A stretch of 54,594 nt of DNA from Deltaproteobacteria bacterium. Lineage in GTDB: Bacteria; Desulfobacterota; Syntrophobacteria; BM002. Position numbers and translations under genes: made by a program. The notes beneath the pieces were generated by a model. The model did no database searches. It was not told the DNA's origin and saw only the letters and a list, made by a program, of their open reading frames with translations. The stretch spans positions 1 to 54,594 of the forward strand of contig JAFDGZ010000023.1 of the NCBI GenBank assembly GCA_019309045.1, read 5' to 3'. Of this stretch, positions 41,584 through 49,609 are shown piece by piece. Each line of letters starts with the position of its first letter. The stretch's first letter is position 1.

Positions 41584-42744
41584 CTAGGCCGTCTCCTCTT
41601 TCACGGTGATGGCAATTTTATAGAGAACCGTGAGGATCAGGAAGCCGGTGGCCCACACCCCTAAAGTAATGCCGATTTCAGGGGGTGTAGGGGCGTATTC
41701 GGTGATTTTTTCGAATGGATCCGGAATAAAACCGGCAATCACCAGGGTAATTCCCTTTTCTATCCACAAAGACAGGAAGACCATGGCGCAGGCAATGGCC
41801 AGGGTGGTGTCGTTTTGTCGCAAAGAGGGAGTGAGCAGCATCAAGGTGGCTATCAAGATGAGAACCACAAAGGCCCACCACCAGGCAACCAGGTTGCTGT
41901 GTCCATGCAGACCGGTAAACAGGTAAACAAACGTGCTGGTATGGCCTGGAATCTGGCTGTAAAAGGCGGTAAACAGTTCAAGGATGACGAAGAAAATACT
42001 GATGATCGTCGCATAGAGGACAATATTGGTCAGCTTCTGAATAGCAACTTCCCCCGGATCGAACTTGGAGACCTTTCTGACAATCATGCAAAGGAGGATA
42101 AGCAGAGCCGGACCAGCAGCGAATGCTGAACCGAGAAAGCGGGCGGCCATGATGGCCGTGAGCCAGAAGTGCCTGCCCGGCAAACCAGCATATAGAAACG
42201 CCGTAACAGTGTGGATGCTCACTGCCCAGGGTATGGACAGGTAAATAAAAGGCTTGATCCAGGCGGGCGGCTTTACCTGTTTCCGTTCCGCGGCCAGCAC
42301 AGTCCAGCCGATCAGGAGATTCAAGAACAGGTAGCCATTCAGCACTATCATGTCCCAGAACAGAATCGAATTTGGCGTGGGGTGCAGAATTACATTCAGG
42401 GCCCGCATGGGTTTGCCAAGGTCCACCAGAATGAACATCAAACACATGGAAACCGACGCGATAGCCAGAAACTCCCCCAGGATGGTAATCTTGCCAAATT
42501 CTTTGACGTTGTGAAGGTAATATGGCAGCACCACCATCACCGCCGAAGCCGCCACCCCAACAAGGAAGGTGAATTGAGCAATATAGAGTCCCCAGGACAC
42601 ATCTCTGCTCATGCCGGTTATGGTCAAGCCCTTGCTCAGCTGATAGAGGAAACAGCTGGCACCCAACCCATGGAGACCAAACAAGAGAAACAACAGTCCC
42701 CAGTATTTCTTGCTTCCTTTGAGCGCAGTCTCAAACATAGCCAC
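41584..42744 (-). CDS. dsrP: DsrP, NrfD-family quinone-interacting membrane subunit
   Basis: 386 residues with about ten helices, the NrfD/PsrC fold. Conserved-looking stretches include FGLHGLGASCFLYQLSKGLT near the N-terminus, LVDLGKPMRALNVILHPTPN (about 107-126) and WWWAFVVLILIATLMLLTPS. DsrP is the last gene of the DsrMKJOP complex, which links the menaquinone pool and the periplasm to cytoplasmic dissimilatory sulfite reduction via DsrC. With the iron-sulfur protein DsrO it forms the second quinone module. It begins 1 base after dsrO, and a terminator follows at 41521. The gene order M-K-J-O-P is the usual one in sulfate reducers. Confidence 0.96.
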   Translation of the reverse strand: MAMFETALKGSKKYWGLLFLLFGLHGLGASCFLYQLSKGLTITGMSRDVSWGLYIAQFTFLVGVAASAVMVVLPYYLHNVKEFGKITILGEFLAIASVSMCLMFILVDLGKPMRALNVILHPTPNSILFWDMIVLNGYLFLNLLIGWTVLAAERKQVKPPAWIKPFIYLSIPWAVSIHTVTAFLYAGLPGRHFWLTAIMAARFLGSAFAAGPALLILLCMIVRKVSKFDPGEVAIQKLTNIVLYATIISIFFVILELFTAFYSQIPGHTSTFVYLFTGLHGHSNLVAWWWAFVVLILIATLMLLTPSLRQNDTTLAIACAMVFLSLWIEKGITLVIAGFIPDPFEKITEYAPTPPEIGITLGVWATGFLILTVLYKIAITVKEETA

Positions 42745-42745
42745 C

Positions 42746-43537
42746 TCACACTAAGTAGTAAATGTTGGGGCTTGTCCCCAGTTCGGCCTTGCGACGAATG
42801 GCAAATCGTGTGCGAAGCACTTCCCTGATCTCAGAGTCCGGGTCGTCCAGGTCACCAAAAATGAGCGCTTTGGTATCCGCAACCGCTTCCACGCAGGCAG
42901 GAGGCAACCCTTCAGCCAACCTCTCATCGCAAAAAGTGCACTTTTCCACCACGCCCTTTCCCCGCAAAGGATACTTCGGGTTGGGCGGTTCATTCTCCTT
43001 CCAGTATGTTGCCTTGGCATCCCTCCAATTGAAGCTGCGAGCCCCAAATGGGCAGGCCGCCATGCAGTACCTGCAGCCTATGCAGCGGTGCTGATCCATC
43101 ATGACCACACCATCAGGCCGCTGCCAGGTTGCCCTGGTAGGGCACACCCTCACGCAGGGCGGGTTGCTGCAATGATTACAAAGGAGGAGAAACGGCTTCT
43201 CGTGGATCTCCTCCGGCAGGTAGTCATACTCTTGACCGGGAAATACGTGCTCAAAAGAATCATGCCAGATCCACTTGATCTCTTCCTCCGAATTATCGTA
43301 CTGGGGGATGTTGTGCTCCCGGTTGCAAGCGTCAATGGCCTTCTTTACTGTCTCTTCGTCAAGCTTTGCCACGTCTACAGCAATGGCCCATCGCTTCCCT
43401 GTCAGAGCTTTGCTGTCTGTGGTAAGCTCCTGCGCACCCAGTTCCACTCGCTCAAACAGGTCGAAAGCTGACAGGGCCCCCAGCCCTGCCATGGAGATAC
43501 CCACCAACTTCAGAAAGCGTCGTCTGCTGCTCTCCAT
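42746..43537 (-). CDS. dsrO: DsrO, periplasmic iron-sulfur subunit with Tat signal
   Basis: 263 residues. The twin-arginine signal is SSRRRFLKLVGISMAGLGAL. The DMSO-reductase-type ferredoxin subunit follows, with Cys clusters in LLCNHCSNPPCVRVCPT, CIGCRYCMAACPFGAR and CTFCDERLAEGLPPACVEA, enough for three to four [4Fe-4S] clusters. It relays electrons between DsrJ hemes and the DsrP quinone site on the outer face of the membrane. Its stop codon overlaps the dsrJ side by one base and dsrP begins immediately after, so all are co-translated. Confidence 0.96.
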   Translation of the reverse strand: MESSRRRFLKLVGISMAGLGALSAFDLFERVELGAQELTTDSKALTGKRWAIAVDVAKLDEETVKKAIDACNREHNIPQYDNSEEEIKWIWHDSFEHVFPGQEYDYLPEEIHEKPFLLLCNHCSNPPCVRVCPTRATWQRPDGVVMMDQHRCIGCRYCMAACPFGARSFNWRDAKATYWKENEPPNPKYPLRGKGVVEKCTFCDERLAEGLPPACVEAVADTKALIFGDLDDPDSEIREVLRTRFAIRRKAELGTSPNIYYLV

Positions 43538-43923
43538 TACTTCGTCTCCTTCGGCTCAATATGGCATTCCCAGCAGTAGGGGGTCACATCCATATAATTA
43601 TGGCACTTGTCGCAGAACTTGCTCTTGTTGGAGTGACACTCCAAACAGGTGTTTTGCAAACTTACCGTATAGTGCTTGCCAGTGCTGGACAAATACACCC
43701 TTTCAGCTTGACGTACGGCAGCATTTCTCCACTGGTCAAGCAGCTGCATGTGATATTCAGTCATATACGCCTTGGACTCCACGCATTGTTTAGCTTGCTT
43801 GGCCTTGGGTGAAAGTTCAGGCTCGGGAGCCGGCCCGTGTCGTACCAGCCCAATCAAGAAGGGAGAAGTGAAAAAGATGACAAACACGACGATGCCGGTG
43901 ATGACCTTACCTTTATCATACAT
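43537..43923 (-). CDS. dsrJ: DsrJ, triheme cytochrome c subunit
   Basis: 128 residues from the ATG at 43923, 8 bases inside the end of dsrK; a longer reading from 43968 adds only DsrK-overlapping residues. A signal anchor (about 6-24, KVITGIVVFVIFFTSPFLIG) precedes a periplasmic domain with three heme sites CLECH, CDKCH and CWECH. In Allochromatium and Desulfovibrio, DsrJ hemes include an unusual His/Cys-ligated one. Here Cys residue candidates exist outside the heme motifs (AKQCVESK). It exchanges electrons with periplasmic partners such as cytochrome c3. Confidence 0.95.
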   Translation of the reverse strand: MYDKGKVITGIVVFVIFFTSPFLIGLVRHGPAPEPELSPKAKQAKQCVESKAYMTEYHMQLLDQWRNAAVRQAERVYLSSTGKHYTVSLQNTCLECHSNKSKFCDKCHNYMDVTPYCWECHIEPKETK

Positions 43924-45550
43924 CTTCCTCGTCCTCCTCTTCTTCCATGCCAGGCAAAGGTTCTCCACGGAGGTCCATGGTTCTCTTCTTCTCCCCCTTT
44001 AGTATGAGGGCATTGGCGACCAACTCGTGAACACCGGTAACGTCCACTTCTGGTACCCAATACTCCATCAAGGGTGGCAGGGTGGCCCTGTCTATAGCAC
44101 AGATGCAGGCCAGCATGTTGACCCCGTACTTATCATGAACGTACTTGACTGCATTTGCTCTTGGAAAACCTCCCCTCATTCGCATATCCATATATTCATC
44201 TGTGTTCAAACCGGAACCCCCACCGCAACAGTAGGTCTGCTCCCTGATGGTATTCGGCGGCATCTCATAGAAATTATTACAGACGTTCTTGATAATATAG
44301 CGTGGCTCCTCAAAAATCCCCATTGCCCTGGCTGGATTACATGAGTCATGAAAGGTAACCTTAAGATGATCGTTTCGGCTCGGATCGAGGTTCAGTTTGC
44401 CGTGTGTGATGAGATCAGCGGTGAACTCGGTGATATGAACCATCTTTGTCGACTTGGCATTCTCAAACTTGGTTCCTGTAATTGGCGAAACAGGTTCTTC
44501 AAGGAAATCGGCAGGGCCATTAAAAGTGTCCATGTACTGGTTGACCACCCTCCACATGTGGCCGCACTCTCCGCCAAGAATCCACTTGACTCCCAACCTT
44601 TTGGCTTCGGCGTACATTTTGGCATTGAGCCTCTTGGCCATCTCATGCGAGGTAAAGTAGCCGAAATTACCGCCTTCCGAGGCATACGTACTCCAGGTGA
44701 GGTCGAGCCCAAGATCCTGTAGATAGTGAAAAAGCATCATGTAACCCATGCAGGTATAGGTACCAGGGTCAGCAAAGACATCACCGGAGGGTGTGATAAA
44801 AAGAATCTCAGCGCCCTTTCTGTTAAAGCTTGGTTCAACTGTGACTCCCGTTATCTCCTCTATTTCCTCAGAAAAAAACTCCAGCATGGAAACGTAGGCA
44901 TGTGGTTGGATGCCAAGGTGATTCCCCGTACGGTAGCAGTTAGCCACCGGCGCCATAATCCAGTCCAGGTTACAGCCGACTAGGTTCAGCAACTCCCTAC
45001 CGATGATGGTGATTTCAGCAGTATCGATGCCGTAAGGACAGAAAACTGAGCAACGGCGGCATTCTGTGCATTGGAAGAAGTAATAGAACCATTCCTTGAA
45101 CACCTGGTAGGTAAGTTTTCTGGCACCGGCAAGTCTGCCGAGAATTTTACCGGCTTTGGTAAATTCTCCCCGGTAGACGGAGCGTATGAGTTCGGCCCGC
45201 AATACGGGCATATTCTTTGGGTCTCCGGAACCGATAAAAAAGTGGCACTTGTCTGCACAGGCGCCGCAGCGTACACAGATATCCATAAAGAGTCTGAACG
45301 AACGATACTTGTGCAGCCTTTCCCTCATGCCCTCGAGGACAATCTCGAGCCAGTTTTCCGGCAGTTTCCAGTCCTCATCCAGGGGAGACCAATCTCTGGG
45401 GTTGGGAAAATCTACAATTTTATGATCCTTCGGCTTTGAGCCGTAACACCACCTTCCCTCCCTAAACTCGGGGGGAATATCCATCCATGCTTTGTCAGGA
45501 GGCCTGTGCTCAATCTGTACAAGTTCTTCAGGAGGCGCAACCTTAGCCAT
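43916..45550 (-). CDS. dsrK: DsrK, HdrD-like catalytic iron-sulfur subunit
   Basis: 544 residues. Two [4Fe-4S] motifs CVRCGACADKCHFF (about 92-105) and CTECRRCSVFCPYG (about 160-173) are followed by the CCG-type domain that holds the non-cubane [4Fe-4S] centre: GGECGHMWRVVNQY (about 330), HDSCNPARAMG and TYCCGGGSGLN (about 420-460). The centre is proposed to reduce the trisulfide/disulfide of DsrC in sulfite reduction. The Cys in GGECGHMW is the position that is selenocysteine in the related protein at 49610. An acidic tail EEEEDEEDV ends the protein and overlaps dsrJ. DsrM provides the membrane anchor and starts 3 bases before. Confidence 0.96.
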   Translation of the reverse strand: MAKVAPPEELVQIEHRPPDKAWMDIPPEFREGRWCYGSKPKDHKIVDFPNPRDWSPLDEDWKLPENWLEIVLEGMRERLHKYRSFRLFMDICVRCGACADKCHFFIGSGDPKNMPVLRAELIRSVYRGEFTKAGKILGRLAGARKLTYQVFKEWFYYFFQCTECRRCSVFCPYGIDTAEITIIGRELLNLVGCNLDWIMAPVANCYRTGNHLGIQPHAYVSMLEFFSEEIEEITGVTVEPSFNRKGAEILFITPSGDVFADPGTYTCMGYMMLFHYLQDLGLDLTWSTYASEGGNFGYFTSHEMAKRLNAKMYAEAKRLGVKWILGGECGHMWRVVNQYMDTFNGPADFLEEPVSPITGTKFENAKSTKMVHITEFTADLITHGKLNLDPSRNDHLKVTFHDSCNPARAMGIFEEPRYIIKNVCNNFYEMPPNTIREQTYCCGGGSGLNTDEYMDMRMRGGFPRANAVKYVHDKYGVNMLACICAIDRATLPPLMEYWVPEVDVTGVHELVANALILKGEKKRTMDLRGEPLPGMEEEEDEEDV

Positions 45551-45553
45551 TCC

Positions 45554-46546
45554 TTACTCCTTTTCCACCGGGAGGCCGACTTCTTTCATTTTCTCCCTGA
45601 ACTCGTCCTCATATTCTTCGTATGTATGCACTTTAACAGGATAATCCCAAGGATTGATGTGTCTGACCATGCGGCTGTTGTTGGCAAGATTTCTCGTTGG
45701 GCTGAAAAAGACACCTGGCATATGCAACAGCTTGCTGAAAGGGAAATAAGCAAGCAGAACAGAGAGCAGGAAAAGGTGCACAAAGAAAATGCTGCCGATT
45801 CCCTCCGGGACCGTGGGTCGGAAGCTCACGAGACCACTGGCCAGCTCCTTGACGCTGACAATATCCACTCTGACAAAGTAGCGCATGAGGATGCCGGACA
45901 GAGTCAAGCCAAGGAGCAGAAACAGAGGGAAGTAGTCTGAAGCCAGAGAAATATACCTCAATTGCGGAACTGCCGCTCTCCGCAAGAACAGATAAAGCAA
46001 GGCAAGAACTACGATGATATCCGTAATGAACAGTCCTGGTATGCCTGCCTCGAAAAAGCCGTCCACACTCTCGAGCAGAGTAACAAAGCCGGGAACAGGA
46101 TCGGCAAAGAAGCGGAAGTGCCTGAGAAAAATTACCAGGAAGCTGTAGTGAAAAGCCAGTGCTGCCAGCCACAGCCACTTGTTGGAACCATAGTCGAGTT
46201 TGGGGCCGTCCCTTAATTCGAGCCGGGTGTTGCGGAACAGAGAGCGAAAAGCGAAAACCTCCAGAATCATCCTACCGATGACACCAGCAGTGGTAGTAGG
46301 ATTGTCAAGAGGGCTAGCTTTCACCCATGAGTGAGACTTCTGTTGCCCGCCTGTTGTAGGAATACGGAAAGGCACTGGCACATTAGCCCACTGGACAATG
46401 CGGTATATTATGCCCACAAGGAAGGTGAGCACCGCCAGATACGGGACAATGATGCCGAAAAGGGTATAGAGCCCCATACCCTTTACCCCCACCCAGGCAA
46501 CGAGAATCAGGACCACAACCGAGATAAAAGAAAACCACGCTCCCAT
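45554..46546 (-). CDS. dsrM: DsrM, NarI-like heme b membrane subunit
   Basis: 330 residues. Two N-terminal helices (WFSFISVVVLILVAWVGVKG onward) and then the NarI-like bundle with His residues for two b hemes in ALAFHYSFLVIFLRHFRFF and FFVHLFLLSVLLAYFPFSKLLH, the typical placement. It links DsrK to the menaquinone pool. The last 30 residues form a charged cytoplasmic tail. It is the first of the five dsr genes and starts only 16 bases after the RsbRD_N-type gene, so that gene probably leads the operon. Confidence 0.95.
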   Translation of the reverse strand: MGAWFSFISVVVLILVAWVGVKGMGLYTLFGIIVPYLAVLTFLVGIIYRIVQWANVPVPFRIPTTGGQQKSHSWVKASPLDNPTTTAGVIGRMILEVFAFRSLFRNTRLELRDGPKLDYGSNKWLWLAALAFHYSFLVIFLRHFRFFADPVPGFVTLLESVDGFFEAGIPGLFITDIIVVLALLYLFLRRAAVPQLRYISLASDYFPLFLLLGLTLSGILMRYFVRVDIVSVKELASGLVSFRPTVPEGIGSIFFVHLFLLSVLLAYFPFSKLLHMPGVFFSPTRNLANNSRMVRHINPWDYPVKVHTYEEYEDEFREKMKEVGLPVEKE

Positions 46547-46562
46547 GTATCGTCCCCTCGCT

Positions 46563-47117
46563 TCAAGTTACGAGATCCAGATTTATGTCACGAAGATCAT
46601 CAGAGATCTCCGGATTCTTACAAATCAGATCAGCTTTCTCCAAGAGTCTACCAACCTGGTTTTTAACCTCTTTTATCCTTAGTTCGTAGACCTTTTCACG
46701 GCACTTTGTATACAGGTCGAGTGAAAGCAATCCCACCTCATCAATACTCCGGTCAAAATCGGAAAGATCGGTGCCATATCGTTCTTCTTGGCCCTCTTTG
46801 CTCAATTCCGCCCTTACCACATCTTTGAGAGCAAATATGAAGCCGAGCGCCTCAGAAGGAGAAAACTCTTGCACCGCCCTGATTCTTATGACTTTGTCCA
46901 GAAATGGAGAAAACTCCTCAGCTTCAGAACCCGAGGCAAGCTGATCAAGGAGCCCTTCCATGCCTGTGATAATCTCGTGCGCCACGGGATTGGCAAAGCG
47001 GTTCTTTTGCCTCTTCAGAAATCTTCTCGTATCTTCCGGGTAGGTCTGCAAGATGATGTCAAACCACCTGTCTAAAATGGCGGCTCTTTTTTGCTCGAGA
47101 AAATCCGTCAAGTTCAT
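46563..47117 (-). CDS. RsbRD_N-type helical protein leading the dsr operon
   Basis: 184 residues from the ATG at 47117 with GGGTGAG 7 bases upstream; a GTG at 47129 would add four. The protein is all-helical: LTDFLEQKRAAILDRWFDII near the start, then SPSEALGFIFALKDVVRAEL and a C-terminal charged helix. This is the RsbRD N-terminal sensor domain, in other species part of stressosome proteins with STAS domains. Here it stands alone. Such genes are commonly found directly in front of dsrM in sulfate reducers. A role in regulation or assembly of the complex is plausible but not established by the sequence. Confidence 0.85.
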   Translation of the reverse strand: MNLTDFLEQKRAAILDRWFDIILQTYPEDTRRFLKRQKNRFANPVAHEIITGMEGLLDQLASGSEAEEFSPFLDKVIRIRAVQEFSPSEALGFIFALKDVVRAELSKEGQEERYGTDLSDFDRSIDEVGLLSLDLYTKCREKVYELRIKEVKNQVGRLLEKADLICKNPEISDDLRDINLDLVT

Positions 47118-47497
47118 ATCAAGGCTCACCCACAGACAGGAACAAATTTACTGGCAATCCATGCAGTACGGCACGCTCGCTTGCCCAAGCCTAGCCATTT
47201 GTGATGGTGGTACCCTAGTTGCGTGTAACTCATTTACTCCTCCCGTGGGAAGAGCCTTATATTCTGTATAGTTGTAATCGGTATTTTCGAATTTCTCTTG
47301 AACCCGTCATCTCTGACAGGCCAAGAGGACTCAGCCAACAGCAAGCCACTTTGTGAAAGTTATTTCTAGGATGTGCACTTTAGGGAAAAATTCCCGACAT
47401 GTCAAGGAAAATTTTCGCGGAGTTGAACCATTTTTTGCCATTAAACGTACAGGTGTCCGCCCACACGGGTCAAGTCTACCAGCAAAGCAACGCCTAC
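47118..47497. promoter_or_regulatory. 380-base upstream region of the dsr operon
   Basis: No gene seen. A minus-strand promoter candidate is TTGACA (47400-47405), 17 bases, TAAAGT (47377-47382). The spacer carries an inverted repeat, GGGAATTTTTCCC (about 47384-47396), where a regulator would block or aid RNA polymerase. About 250 leader bases follow. A lone TTGTGAA (47351-47357) resembles half a Rex redox-sensor box, but its partner half is not matched. Confidence 0.5.
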
Positions 47498-47896
47498 CTA
47501 TATGGCCTGAAACTGAACTATAAGACGCCGATTTCTAGGACCATCAAATTCACAGAAAAATATTTTTTGCCAGGTTCCTAGCAGAAGACGTCCTCCCTTG
47601 ACCAGAACAGTTTCGGAGGCCCCCACCAGGGTCGCCTTTACGTGGGCGGGTGAATTGCCCTCCATGTGTTTATAAGGAGCTTCCCAGGGCACCATTTTGT
47701 TGAGAACCATCAAAATGTCAGCCTTGACCGCGGGATCCGCCCCCTCATTTATGGTAATGGCCGCAGTGGTGTGTGGCACGTAGAGGGTGAGTATGCCTTC
47801 TTGCATATCAGTCCCCGCCAGCTCGCCTGTCACCTGGCTGGTTACATCTATCATCTCGGTGCGGGTCGAACTCTTTACCTGGATGGTCTTGATCAT
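47498..47896 (-). CDS. YjbQ/UPF0047 family protein
   Basis: 132 residues from the ATG at 47896, with GGAGG 6 bases upstream; the frame extends back to 47938. The family mark YVPHTTAAITINEGADPAVK is complete, with further conserved pieces in GNSPAHVKATLVGASETVLV and LLLGTWQKIFFCEFDGPRNR. Proteins of this family are small trimers with weak thiamine-phosphate synthase activity shown for E. coli YjbQ, but the physiological role is unclear. It lies divided from dsr by a regulatory gap and is transcribed in the same direction. Confidence 0.92.
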   Translation of the reverse strand: MIKTIQVKSSTRTEMIDVTSQVTGELAGTDMQEGILTLYVPHTTAAITINEGADPAVKADILMVLNKMVPWEAPYKHMEGNSPAHVKATLVGASETVLVKGGRLLLGTWQKIFFCEFDGPRNRRLIVQFQAI

Positions 47897-48005
47897 GGCA
47901 GCCTCCGAACTTCTATTGCTGGGCATCTGCCTCGCCATACGAAGCCGTTTTCCCGGTTGGGGGCGCTAACCTCTGAGCACAGAGGGAAAACCTTCGCTCT
48001 TTCTG

Positions 48006-49235
48006 TTATCTTCCCGGGATGATCAAACCTGAATCAGTGGTGCGCTCGGCGCCCTCTTTTTGTGCTTCAAAATCCTGGATTACGTCGGCGCCTATGGAAC
48101 GCCTGACAAGGCCCAGCAGGAAAGTATTCTCTGTCAGCAGGCTTACCTCTGCTTGCAGGTCAACAGCCACGGCAAGCGCCCGCTTTGCCTCTTCTTTACT
48201 TTCCTCCAGACAGAGAAGCAAACTGCACTCCTCCATTATCCTGCGGTATCGCCGGCGAACTTTTTCCGAGAAGATTTCTGCGGTGGCCTCCCTTATGATC
48301 TGCTCCATTCTGTCCAGCTGCATCGCTTCAGAAATGACCAGGCGACTCTCAGTTAACTCCTTCATCTTTTGCACAAAAGGTTGCACCGTTTCGGGAGGCA
48401 GCCGCCATGAATCCAGCACCGGCAATTCGAGCAAACTGTCTGAAGACCTCAACAACATGAGATTTCCTGCCACCTCCTCGGTCTTCACGAGTTCATAGAC
48501 GTATGGCTGGGTTGCAGCCGCAGCCCAGGAAGAAAGATACTTTGTCAGCAGCGCGGACTCATTGGGTAGAGGCAGATGCTGCTCCTGATGGATTTTTGTC
48601 ATTTCCTCAAAGAGATAGCGCAGGTGAGCCATGGGTATTTCTATTAGTTTGCTCGGCCCCCTTTCCTCCATCTCCTTGAGAAGACTGCGCAATTCCTTGT
48701 GGCTCGTCTTGAGCACACTGAAGTCTTCAAAGCCCCTGTCTGGATCCATCACAGCCAGGGTGAGAAAAAAGCCGCCCTCAGGATCAGGAAGCTTCACCAC
48801 CACGGCCTGGCTACCGAGGGCCTCTGGCATCGCTGCCCACGCCTGCGGCTGCCGCTCAGCAGGTCTGGGCACCAGCACCCGGGGTTCGGCAGTCTCTTCT
48901 TCAGCCAGCAAACCCTGGCGGCGCAGGCGAAAAAGCGCGGCTTTAACCGCTCGCCTGAGCGGCTTGTCAGCGGGGATCTCCTGTAATGCTTGCAGGGCGG
49001 CAACCGCAGCTGGGTTTGCCAGCTTGCCCAGAGCATCCACCAGTGCATGAAAGAGGGCGGGAGAAGAAGAGAGCAGCGGTTTGACACTTTCCAGGAACTG
49101 CGTAAAACTGGCTCCCTCGGGGTCCTGGGCGGCTATGCGATCCAGCAGCATTTGCAACTGGAGTTGATCTTCCTCTGACAATGGCTGCTGTGCTCGTCTT
49201 TTTCTTTCTTTGTGGCGGCGTCTTTTTTTTGTCAT
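48006..49235 (-). CDS. Orphan protein with basic N-terminus and helical repeats
   Basis: 409 residues. I do not recognise the family. The first 15 residues are strongly basic (TKKRRRHKERKRRAQQ), suggesting nucleic acid or ribosome contact. Residues about 25-120 form helical, HEAT-like units (LFHALVDALGKLANPAAVAA, LRRAVKAALFRLRRQGLLAE). A mixed region with PDPEGGFFLTLAVMDPDRGF and KTSHKELRSLLKEMEERGPS follows, then more helices. The gene is GC-richer than the repeat DNA flanking it and has no clear operon partner. It may be widespread only in related sulfate reducers. Confidence 0.75.
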   Translation of the reverse strand: MTKKRRRHKERKRRAQQPLSEEDQLQLQMLLDRIAAQDPEGASFTQFLESVKPLLSSSPALFHALVDALGKLANPAAVAALQALQEIPADKPLRRAVKAALFRLRRQGLLAEEETAEPRVLVPRPAERQPQAWAAMPEALGSQAVVVKLPDPEGGFFLTLAVMDPDRGFEDFSVLKTSHKELRSLLKEMEERGPSKLIEIPMAHLRYLFEEMTKIHQEQHLPLPNESALLTKYLSSWAAAATQPYVYELVKTEEVAGNLMLLRSSDSLLELPVLDSWRLPPETVQPFVQKMKELTESRLVISEAMQLDRMEQIIREATAEIFSEKVRRRYRRIMEECSLLLCLEESKEEAKRALAVAVDLQAEVSLLTENTFLLGLVRRSIGADVIQDFEAQKEGAERTTDSGLIIPGR

Positions 49236-49551
49236 GGAATTTCCCGAGTCTAATTATTGTCTCTGGACAGGCCGCAACCTTCAGGTTGCGCCTGCGGCCA
49301 TTATGGGAGCATGGCGCAATTTCTTTTGGGAATGGATATCAACAATGGGCAACGCAGGCTAAAGCCTGCGGCTACCAGCTTGTTGCCCTGCAGCCAACCT
49401 CCTGCACCATCTGTTGACCAATATTGGTTATCAAGGTGCACTTTCATTTTGCCATCAACCGTTAGCCTATAAAAGTAATGGATACTTCGAGATCAAGTCA
49501 ATGAGAAAACTGGGCCTCAATTCTTTGTGCACTCTCCGGTAAATCTCAAAC
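49236..49551. repeat. Repeat block between the orphan and the selenoprotein gene
   Basis: No gene seen. It carries CCTTCAGGTTGCGCC (about 49280), a composite-unit relative (about 49300-49400) with the perfect hairpin CGCAGGCTAAAGCCTGCG (49353-49370), and a GGTGCACTTTCATTTTGCCA tract (about 49436), matching in reverse the start of the composite units at 10280 and 38120. Confidence 0.6.
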
Positions 49552-49586
49552 AAGAAAAGCCCCTGGTAAGGCATTGACCAGGGGCT
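49552..49586 (-). terminator. Rho-independent terminator after the DsrK-like selenoprotein gene
   Basis: A 10-base-pair stem (49558-49567 with 49577-49586), with TTTTCTTG following in the minus direction. It lies 24 bases after the gene's stop. Confidence 0.85.
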
Positions 49587-49609
49587 TATTATCTACGCTC
49601 AAGCGAGCA

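Noticed and set aside
47351-47370. Rex redox-repressor box upstream of the dsr operon
   Set aside because: Only one half site, TTGTGAA, is good; the second half is TTCTAGG rather than TTCACAA and the spacing is wrong.
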